From Euryarchaeota archaeon (lineage in GTDB: Archaea; Thermoplasmatota; SW-10-69-26; JACQPN01): 64,000 nucleotides of DNA. The notes beneath the pieces are model-generated. The model did not search any database, had not been told where the DNA came from, and worked only from the letters and a program-made list of their open reading frames with translations. Positions 36,011 to 44,900 of the stretch are shown here, in pieces (the first letter of the stretch is position 1; every line of letters starts with the position of its first letter). The translations under genes and the position numbers were made by a program. The stretch lies in assembly GCA_016207515.1 (NCBI GenBank), contig JACQPN010000025.1, positions 62,001 to 126,000 of the forward strand, written 5' to 3'.

Positions 36011-39000
36011 TTAGACCCTCGCAACACTCAATTCGATGTCTCCACCGCCGCTTGCGAGGCTCAACGCCTCTCGCGACGTGGTCGGGGCGCTGCCGGCGTA
36101 GTTCGACGAAGCCTGGACCACCGTCATGGTACTGTTCCCGATCTGACTTCCCGTGGAATTCAGGAAGCGAAGCTCGTAGACACCCTCGGGCACGTCCCTG
36201 CTAGTGTTCAAACCGAACTGGAAGAACCCGGTCGTGTTCGTCACCGTGAAGTTCGAATAACTGAACGACCCGAGACCGGTCGCGTTACTTGCCGTCGCAT
36301 TCCGGATGATGAGCACGCTTATCCCGCTCACGTTCGCGCCCGTTAGGTTGCCGCGGACGTACCATGGGGTCGACGCCGAGAGGGTGACAAGCACCTCGCC
36401 GTTGTCGCCAGCCGCGATAGGCAGATTATCCACCTGAAGCACGGGGATACAACCCGGAAGCAGGATCTGGTAGCTGTAGTTACCAGGCGGAAGGTCCGTG
36501 AACGAGGTGTTTCCCGTCGAATTCGTGTACTGGAGCCGACCGAAGCCCGTGGAATCGTCCCACAGGTTCACGTACACGTTCGGCTGATTGCTCGCCCCAT
36601 CCGTGACGCGGAAGCGTACATTCCCCGGCGATTGGAGCACGACGTTCACGTCGGCGCAACCGGGCTTGCTCGTCCCACTGAACACGCAATCACCCGTCGC
36701 GTTCACGACCAACGCCGCTCCGAAGAAACGCGGCGGCTGACCCGATCCTGGGTCGACGTTCACGTCGAACGTGGATGCGGGCAATCCGCTCAAGTTGTAG
36801 AACCCGGTCGCGTTCGTGGTCGTCGACCCGCCGGCCCCAAAGAGGGCCGGAGACCAGATGTTCACGTTCGCGCCCGATATCGGCGTCGTCCCATCGCTTT
36901 GGAACACGTAGCCCGTCACGGTCTTTCCACCGGAGAGCGTGATGTTCCCGGCATCCGTGGAACCGCTCGCGGCCCACGAGACGTCGACACTCGTCGGGAC
37001 GAATACGCTTCCCTGCGGCGGGTCGATCCTAAGGTGGTAAGGCGACGAGCCGGGGTCGGATAGACCGCGGACCGTGAAGCGACCGTCGCCACCCGTCATC
37101 GTCCAACCGAAGCTTCCGCCCTCGACGAAAGCGTTAACGAACGCGAAACTGACGCCATTACCGCTCGAATCGATGACGCGACCGAAGATCTCGCCACCGC
37201 GCCCAAGGCTGATGTTCGAGAGATTCGCAACAGCTCCAGAGAACTGCGTGATCAATCCCGTCGTCGTGTTGCCCGACGTAACGTTGATCGGCACGATGTT
37301 CGTCGATTGGTACGCGCTGTTGAAGAAGCCAGGGTCGACGAAGAGACCATAGTCGTTCGCCGGAGCGAGCCCGCTCACGTTGAAATGACCAGTGATGTTC
37401 GTTTGTCCACCGCCGCCCGAATTCGTGGTCGGCGAATAGACCCACACATTGGCGAAGTTCATCCCATCGCCGGTGTCCGCCTTGAACACCTGGCCCGAAA
37501 TCGAGCCACCCGCGCCCAATGTGAAGTTCCGCACGATGCTCTCGTTCAAGACGACGTTCTGCGCCTCGACACTCGAAAGACCGGAACCGAACGGAGCCTC
37601 CACACGGAGGTTGTACGTCCCGGCGTTCAAGCCACGGATCGTGTAATCACCCTCAAAGTTCGACTGCGCGAACCCGAACGCGCCGAAGAAGCCGAAGCTA
37701 CCTATCTCCCACGCATTGATGAACGCGTTCGAGACGTTGGTGCCGTCGGTCTTGTTGATCTTCCCGCTTATCGTGATACCGGCGGAAAGGTTCACGAAAC
37801 CGATGTCCGTCGTAGAACCGGCGGTCACATTGATGTTGTTGCGCTGAGCGCTCGTCAAGGACGACCCGAAAGGCGGGAACACGTTCAATTGGTAATTCGC
37901 CGAACGCAGCCCATCGATCGTGAAACGACCGTCCGGACCCGTCGGGGCCCCACCCCAACCGCCCTCGAAACTGAACACGTTCACCCACGCGTTCTGGACC
38001 GCACTCGTGCCATCAGTCACGCGACCGGTGAGTATTCCACCACTGTCCAACGTGAAATTACGCCACGCCGTCGATGCAACCAGGATGGACTCCCCAGTCC
38101 CGAAGGGATCCACCTGGGCGCTGGAGAGGCCGGACCCGAAGGGCGGATCCACGAACATGCCGAAACTACCGTTCGAGAGTCCACCGATGCGGTAGAACCC
38201 GTTCGCGTCCGACTGGGCGAAGCCGAAGCTTCCACTGAAGTCCTGGTTCGCACCCGGGGGCCCGAATTGGATCTTGAACGCGTTCACGAACGCACGCGAG
38301 ACCGGCGCACCCGCTCCAGTGAAGATGAAGCCCTGGATCGCCCCACCCGTCGAGAGCGTGATGTTGCCAAGTTCCTTCGCCTCACTGTCGTTGAGCTGCA
38401 CACGATCTTGGCGGAACCGCCTAAGGTCGCTACCGAACGGCGGATTCACTTCCACCGAATAGTTGCCCGCGACGAGGCCGCGAACAAGGAAACAGCCCGT
38501 GCTGTTCGTCTGACCGAAACCACCGCCACCGAAGAACCCACCAGGGCCTTCGATGAAGGGGAACACGTTGATGAAGAGGTTCGAAAGCGGTGCGCCATTG
38601 TCGTCACGAACGCAACCAGTCATCGAACCGCCCGTGCGGAGAACGATGTCCCCGAGGTTCGTGTGGTTCCCAGCCGTGACGGCTATGGAAGATGACGATT
38701 CGTTCGTGGAGAAGCCCGTTCCGAAGGGCGGCTCGACACGGTAACGGTACGAGCCCGGCGTCGTCCCCGTGAGGTTGAAAACACCCGTGGCGTTCGACTG
38801 TCCGAAGTTGTAACGGAAGTCGCACGGCCCGGGCCCGAAACAATCACTGAACACATTCACGTTCGCGAACGCAATCGGGTTCCCGCTACCGTCCACGACG
38901 CGGCCGCCGATCGAGGCGCCGACACCCAGCGTGAAGTTCTGGATCGTCGTGTTTCCCTGGGTGACGGTCACGCCGCCGGTCCCCGAGAAGAAGTCGAAGA

Positions 39001-41668
39001 ACAGGCTTGCACGTTCGAGCGGCGAACCGAACGGAGGCTCGACTTGCATTCCATAGGTGCCTGGCGCGATGTTCAACGTGTAGTTGCCCGTCGCATCCGT
39101 CTGCGTGAAGCCGCCGCCGGACTGGCCGAAGGCATTGATGTTGGCGCCTGCGACACCGCTGCCGTTCGTCTGCGTCACGCGGCCGCTGATGCTACCCGGC
39201 GGCGAGAACGTGTAATTGAAGTAGATGAGGCTCACGCTGTTCTGGTTCACGTTCGTGAACGTGATGTTGTTCTCCTGGTTCGGGATGAACGCGGACCCGA
39301 CACCCGGCGCCTCGATGAACATGTCGTAACTGCCGTTCGCAAGCCGCGTTATCGAGTACGGCGAAGCGGTCTCGGCGTAACCGAACTGGTTGAAGATCGA
39401 GTTCGGGTCTTGGGGAGGCGGAGCTTCACCGCCGCCGGGTCCCGTCTCCTCGAAATGCGGGAACACGCTGATTCGAGCACCCGTGATGTTCGTGCCGTTG
39501 TTGAAACGGATCGTGCCGTTGATCGTGCCCCCGTAGAAAGTGGTCGGGCCTTGGAACTGCGGCCGGTTGTTGAAGGATAGCGTGATGTTCGCCCAGACGA
39601 CGGTCCTGTTAACCACATCGCTGCCCGTCACCGTCACGCTGTTGCTGCCGTAACCGAAGTCAGGCGTTCCCATCTCGACCGTGAACGGGCCGGCGTTCAC
39701 CGAGCACTGGTAGAACCCGGTCTCGTTCGTTTGGTTGCCAGCGACAAAACTGCCGCTCGTCGTGTTCTTGATGCCGAGTCCCTGGAACGTGGCGGGGTCG
39801 CCGAACTCGCTCAAGACGAACCCTTGGAGCGTCGCTCCGCCGGAACCGACGAGACAGACTCCGCCCGGGCCACCCGGGCCGCCGGGACCGCCGCCCGAAC
39901 AATCCGGGTCCTGGTTGTCGATCATGCCATCGTTGTCGTTGTCGATACCGTCGTTACAGACGGAGAACCCGAACTCGCCCGACGGGCCGCCGAACTCGCC
40001 CTGGCTGAACGTGTCGTTGGCCAGGATAATGATGTTCACGTTCGACCGGTCGGAGCCGAAGAGGCCGACCATCGCCGGCGGGAACCCGCCGTGGAAGCCG
40101 AATGGCTGTCCATTCTGCGGTTCGTCGCAGGTTGACGTGGGGCCCGTGGTGTTATCGGCGAACGCGACGACGTTGTAGGAACCGTCAGCGACGGAGCTCA
40201 ACGTGTAGAACACATCGAAGAAGCTCCCGGAGGGGCTCATGTTCGTGACAGTCACGTTGCCGCTCGCCGGCGGGCCGGTCATGTACATGCCGGCCGGCTG
40301 TGGATCGTCGAAACTCGCGAACGCCGCTACGCAGACGCCAGAGGACGATCCAGGTTGCACCTCGAAGAGAACGTGGCCCGTGATGTTGTGGAATCCACCA
40401 CCGACGAAATCATTGAACTCGCTTTGGTCGTCCGGTCCGTCGCAGCCGGGATCCGAGAGGTCTATGAAACCGTCAAAGTCATCATCTTGACCATTGCTAC
40501 AGATTGCTGGCCCGCCACTGACGAATCCCGACTCGCTCTGATCGTGGACCCCGGTGCATCCCGGATCGTCGGGAAAATCGGACAGGTTGTTGAAGTCGTT
40601 GTCAACGCCGTCCGAACATTGCGTTGGGGGGAGATTGATGAGCGTCAGATTGTCCACTTGCCAGACACCCCGCCCCGTGGTATCGATGCTGAAATCGACA
40701 AGCCGTGTCGACCCCGGTGGCACCCGGACGTCGAAAGCGAAATGCTGGTATGGTCCGACCGCCGGCGACGCGAAGCCCACGTCCAAGAAATAGGATCCAT
40801 TTCCGACAAGCTCGAACTCGACTTGGAACCCAATGCCGGCGGACGTCTGGTTACCGGAGACTTTTTTCACATCCGCGTTCAAATTGAGGATGCCAGTGCC
40901 GTTCTCCGTCGCGTTGAGGGATTGGTTCGCCTGCACGAAGGAACCATTCGAATTGCTCGTAATCTGAAGCGCGAATAGACCGGCCTGCGGCGTAGTGTTG
41001 ATGCGCTCGACGGGCTCGTCGACCGTCCAATAAAGGGTCCAGTTGTCGGCGTCAATCCCCGTGCCGTTCTCGAAGCCACCGTTCGCGAGTTTGTTCGAGG
41101 TTGGAGGAGGGGCTGCAGCGCCGCTGGAAATCGTAATCTGGAATGACATGATCACCGGTGAACCGTTTCCGTCCGCGAGGTTCAATGCTGCCACCGTCGC
41201 GGTTCGCATATCGACGTCGACTCCGGCACCCGTGAGCCGAACCGACAGGCCAAGCGGAATGGTCTCGACAGAAACCGCAGTCCAGTTGAGTGAACCAACT
41301 CCCGCGTCCGCGGCGTAGCTCAATGTCAAGTTCCAAACGATTGTGGCCGCCGGCGGAATGACCGACCTATCGAGTTTTCGAAACTCAGGCGTTGGGTCCA
41401 TCGGATAGCTTAGGTAGAGCTGCGCATATGGGGGCCCCGGGGGCGTAGGCGCCTCCGGGATATCAAAGGCTGAATCAAAACCATTGGTGGCGTTGTCCGA
41501 AACGCCTATTGTAGAGTCGTCAGAAACGGAGTTTGGCCCACTAAACGAGATGGAAACGAGCCAATCGGATCCATGCGAGGCCAAGGCGGGCGGGAGCACG
41601 GCAACGCCCGAAACCACTATAGCAACCACGACGCTTAGCGACGGAATTTTACCTACTTTCCTTACCAT
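36011..41668 (-). CDS. Giant secreted protein with carboxypeptidase-regulatory-like repeats (1885 aa)
   Basis: ATG 41668 is chosen: GAGGT lies 8 bases upstream. Signal peptide to about residue 30; then a 140-residue module also found near the C-terminus of the subtilisin next door (ATNGFDSAFDIPEAPTPPG). A jelly-roll, carbohydrate-binding-like domain follows (about 180-345, LANGGFENGTG). Three calcium-type motifs of the form NGxDxDxDGxxDxxDPxC occur at about 350-425 and again near 600. From about 650 to the end lie some 13 repeats of 80-90 residues of the carboxypeptidase regulatory-like type (GSISGRVTQTNGSGVAGANIN..). No membrane anchor is present at the C-terminus (ELSVARV), so it is probably secreted or bound non-covalently. 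A TATA element (CAAATAAGTAAG) lies near 41738-41750. Confidence 0.87.
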   Translation of the reverse strand: MVRKVGKIPSLSVVVAIVVSGVAVLPPALASHGSDWLVSISFSGPNSVSDDSTIGVSDNATNGFDSAFDIPEAPTPPGPPYAQLYLSYPMDPTPEFRKLDRSVIPPAATIVWNLTLSYAADAGVGSLNWTAVSVETIPLGLSVRLTGAGVDVDMRTATVAALNLADGNGSPVIMSFQITISSGAAAPPPTSNKLANGGFENGTGIDADNWTLYWTVDEPVERINTTPQAGLFALQITSNSNGSFVQANQSLNATENGTGILNLNADVKKVSGNQTSAGIGFQVEFELVGNGSYFLDVGFASPAVGPYQHFAFDVRVPPGSTRLVDFSIDTTGRGVWQVDNLTLINLPPTQCSDGVDNDFNNLSDFPDDPGCTGVHDQSESGFVSGGPAICSNGQDDDFDGFIDLSDPGCDGPDDQSEFNDFVGGGFHNITGHVLFEVQPGSSSGVCVAAFASFDDPQPAGMYMTGPPASGNVTVTNMSPSGSFFDVFYTLSSVADGSYNVVAFADNTTGPTSTCDEPQNGQPFGFHGGFPPAMVGLFGSDRSNVNIIILANDTFSQGEFGGPSGEFGFSVCNDGIDNDNDGMIDNQDPDCSGGGPGGPGGPGGVCLVGSGGATLQGFVLSEFGDPATFQGLGIKNTTSGSFVAGNQTNETGFYQCSVNAGPFTVEMGTPDFGYGSNSVTVTGSDVVNRTVVWANITLSFNNRPQFQGPTTFYGGTINGTIRFNNGTNITGARISVFPHFEETGPGGGEAPPPQDPNSIFNQFGYAETASPYSITRLANGSYDMFIEAPGVGSAFIPNQENNITFTNVNQNSVSLIYFNYTFSPPGSISGRVTQTNGSGVAGANINAFGQSGGGFTQTDATGNYTLNIAPGTYGMQVEPPFGSPLERASLFFDFFSGTGGVTVTQGNTTIQNFTLGVGASIGGRVVDGSGNPIAFANVNVFSDCFGPGPCDFRYNFGQSNATGVFNLTGTTPGSYRYRVEPPFGTGFSTNESSSSIAVTAGNHTNLGDIVLRTGGSMTGCVRDDNGAPLSNLFINVFPFIEGPGGFFGGGGFGQTNSTGCFLVRGLVAGNYSVEVNPPFGSDLRRFRQDRVQLNDSEAKELGNITLSTGGAIQGFIFTGAGAPVSRAFVNAFKIQFGPPGANQDFSGSFGFAQSDANGFYRIGGLSNGSFGMFVDPPFGSGLSSAQVDPFGTGESILVASTAWRNFTLDSGGILTGRVTDGTSAVQNAWVNVFSFEGGWGGAPTGPDGRFTIDGLRSANYQLNVFPPFGSSLTSAQRNNINVTAGSTTDIGFVNLSAGITISGKINKTDGTNVSNAFINAWEIGSFGFFGAFGFAQSNFEGDYTIRGLNAGTYNLRVEAPFGSGLSSVEAQNVVLNESIVRNFTLGAGGSISGQVFKADTGDGMNFANVWVYSPTTNSGGGGQTNITGHFNVSGLAPANDYGLFVDPGFFNSAYQSTNIVPINVTSGNTTTGLITQFSGAVANLSNISLGRGGEIFGRVIDSSGNGVSFAFVNAFVEGGSFGWTMTGGDGRFTVRGLSDPGSSPYHLRIDPPQGSVFVPTSVDVSWAASGSTDAGNITLSGGKTVTGYVFQSDGTTPISGANVNIWSPALFGAGGSTTTNATGFYNLSGLPASTFDVNVDPGSGQPPRFFGAALVVNATGDCVFSGTSKPGCADVNVVLQSPGNVRFRVTDGASNQPNVYVNLWDDSTGFGRLQYTNSTGNTSFTDLPPGNYSYQILLPGCIPVLQVDNLPIAAGDNGEVLVTLSASTPWYVRGNLTGANVSGISVLIIRNATASNATGLGSFSYSNFTVTNTTGFFQFGLNTSRDVPEGVYELRFLNSTGSQIGNSTMTVVQASSNYAGSAPTTSREALSLASGGGDIELSVARV

Positions 41669-41698
41669 GCGTTCAACCTCGCTGTAGTGCGTGGGCAC

Positions 41699-41950
41699 GG
41701 CCGCTACGGCCGCTCCCGCTGGAAATAACGAGAAGAATTCCCTTACTTATTTGTTTGGGTTGAGGCCCTTCGGAAAAAAAGCTCGGATGAATCCACTCAA
41801 TGCGACTACGTTGTAACACCTTCATGCGAAACGCGCCCCACGTCTTCGCCCCGCGTCGGGCGTACGCGGCATCCCCCACATTGGAAAACTGCGGGGAGGG
41901 GCGCCACCAAACTCAATCCCTCCGCCGTTCCTCATGTTGAGCGGATCCTG
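41699..41950. other. Intergenic region upstream of the 1885-residue gene
   Basis: Apart from the TATA element near 41738-41750 on the minus strand and an A-run (41774-41781) nothing gene-like is seen here. Confidence 0.5.
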
Positions 41951-44900
41951 TCACCGTCTCTGTAAGGCCGAGCAATCTTGGAGTGCGTAAACCCAGTACC
42001 CCCTTCCCGCATCGATCGTGGTAGTGCTACGGTACGTCCTTTGAGGGTTCTCCCAGGCGTACACGGAGCTTGTCAAGAGGCAGTTCGGAGGGACCGTTGA
42101 AATCGCGGCGACCTCGATGCTAGCCGACGTTGCCCCCATGAGATTCCAACCGCGCCCAAGATTCGAGGTTAACAGCGAAACCGGCTGGCCAACAACGGAA
42201 ACGTTGATGCCATTGTACGCAAAGACCCAATATGCCGCGCCCGGTTCAAGCCTTGAGGCCTGCTCATAACGCCTGCCCGCCGCGTTCCAGCGATAAGCAA
42301 CCGCTTGTCCGGCACCGAAAAGTGCCGTCGGACTGCCGTCCTCTACTTCTACAGGGAGTGAAAACAGATTCCAACCTCGGTGAACGGGAACAACCATCGT
42401 TGTGGTGCTAGCGATGATTATGGAAAGGTTGTGGTCACCCTCGGCACCGATATCGAAGCTGGCAACACCCTGCGTTCGCATGTCGACTCGACCCTCGGGT
42501 GTAACGAGGGTGACACTCATTCCCGATGGCAACTCATCGAAGTTGCCGGACGTCCACGTGACATTAACTCGATTCGGACTAGACATATAGTGTAATACGA
42601 GCGTCCAGTTAAGGGGGGATGTCGTGCCTTTCACGTTCTGGTCCAATCGTCGAAGGTCCGCCTCCTGTGCTGGCGAATTCGACAGATACAACTGCACGTG
42701 CTCTCCGGGCGGCATGGGGGGTTCCGGTCGATCCCAGAAGGCATCGAAGCCATCAGTCGCATTCGCCTGCGCGCCAATCGTTGCCGAGTCGGAAAATAAT
42801 CCAGTAGTTACGTTCAGCGTAGCGGTAAAGACGGGAATTTGCGAACTCGTTTGCGAAGCGAATCGCACACCCATGTTGGTGGCCGCGAATTCCGAGTAGG
42901 TGTAGCGCAAGCCGGCCAGACCACTGTCGTTCTCAGTCCCAACCGCGGTCCGCGCACCATCGCCGTCCGTCGGTGCATTTTTTAGCATGCACTTGGCGTC
43001 GCCTTGCTCCCACAACTGGATTTGGAACGTTACCCTGGGACCATTGTAGTAATGGGGAACGCCGTCATACTCGGCGACGAAAACCCGATTTGGCTCGGAC
43101 CCGATTGTCTCGTACTGAATGACGCCCGCCACGCCTGGGTGCAAATCTTCCCACAAGCAGGCCACGTAGTCGTTTGGCGTCGCAGGGGATGGAGGTGCCG
43201 GCGGTGTGAAGGATGCGCACCCTGACGCGCTTCCGAGACACAATAGGCCATTGCTGGATATGATGACCCTACTCCTTGGAGTCCCGTACCAATTGAAATT
43301 GAATGGCAACTGGATAGGGGCACTCGTGTCGTCATCTCCAAGCGACACCCGCGTGCCACCAGAAATGATTTTCCAATCGAACGGCACAAGCGCACATGCG
43401 TATCCGCTCGCGTCCGGACCCACGATCTCACAGAAAGGTGGAGGGCCGAGTGACGTCGCAGAAGCTTCGACGCTCCTTAGGCCCTCGCCAACCCCGTTCA
43501 GGGCCGTTACTCTATAATAGCGTGTTGTGCGCGTCAAAAACCCCGTGTCGACGAACGAGTACGCCGTCCCGGGCGCCTGCCCGATAAGCGCGAGTGTCCC
43601 GCTCGAGTTCCCTCCATACACGCGGAAGGCGGTGACGGGTGCGCCTCCGTCATCTGAGGCGCGCCAGAAAAGCGTAATCTGATCCGCTTGCGGGCCCGCG
43701 TACGCAATGGGCGATGAAGGTGGCGATGGCAGGGCCGGCGTCACGGACGGCGTGAAACTAAACCCTAGGCCCTCCGCTGCGAATTCCGAAAAAGCCAAGC
43801 GTACTCCAACGGTCCCATTCAAGTTTTCCGTTGCCGCGGCCACCAATCTGCCGTCGCTATCGGTCGATACATCTATGAGTATGCAACGGACCTCGCCGTC
43901 CTCTCCAATCTGAATCTGGAACGTATTAGTGAAATTCGACATGTAGTGGGGTATGTCTCGGTATTCGACCACGAATTTGCGGTTGGGCTGCGAGCCCACA
44001 CGCACATATGAAATGTTCCCCCCGTATCGGGGGTCTAGGTCCTCCCAGTAGCATGCCGCGAAATCGTTGGGGACCGACGAAGATGGAGGCGTCGACGGGT
44101 ACCAGATCCAGCAGCCCGTAGGCGTGAAGCAGACGAGGCCGTTGCTCCCTATACTGACATTCCATCGCGTCCGCCCATACCAGGATATGTTGAACCCGAG
44201 GTCGATTGGCAGCGATACCTCGTCGTCTCCCATTATGAGGGACGTGGCACCGGACATATTGGCCGGCTGAACGACCGCGAGTCTGCATTCATACCCGCCG
44301 GCGTCCCGTCCGGCAAATTCACACGCCGTGGGCGTCGTGGGCGGCGTAGAATTCGTCTCGCCGCTGAGAATTCCCTCGCCGGCGGAATTGACCGCCGCCA
44401 CGCGGAAGAAACGTGACTGCCCCTGGGCGACACCCGTGACCGTATGCGACGAGGCTGTGCCAGCGACGGTCGCCATAAGGTTTGTGTTTCCGCTCGCATT
44501 TCCCATGTAGATTGTGTAATTCTCTATTGGTCGGCCACCGGTTCGCGTTGGTTGGTCCCAAGCAATTGTGATTTGACCGGCGCGGGGCCCGCTGAGGGCG
44601 CGGAGACTTGGTGCGTCCGGCGCCGACGGCGCCGGCGGAACAAAAGACACACCCACCGAGGTCGCCGAGAACTCGCGATAGGCCAACCTAAGACCCACTA
44701 CGCCGTTTCCATTTTCGGATCCGGCGGCGGTTGCGATCCCATCCATGTCCGAAGCCACCGTCGAATACATGCAAGTCGCGGTTCCATCCTCTGCCAAATG
44801 GATTTGAAAACTGTTTGACCCGCCGCGGAAGAAATGGGGAACACCCGAGAATTCGACAACGAACACTCGCGACGGCGCCGTACCGACCGTCGCGTAACGA

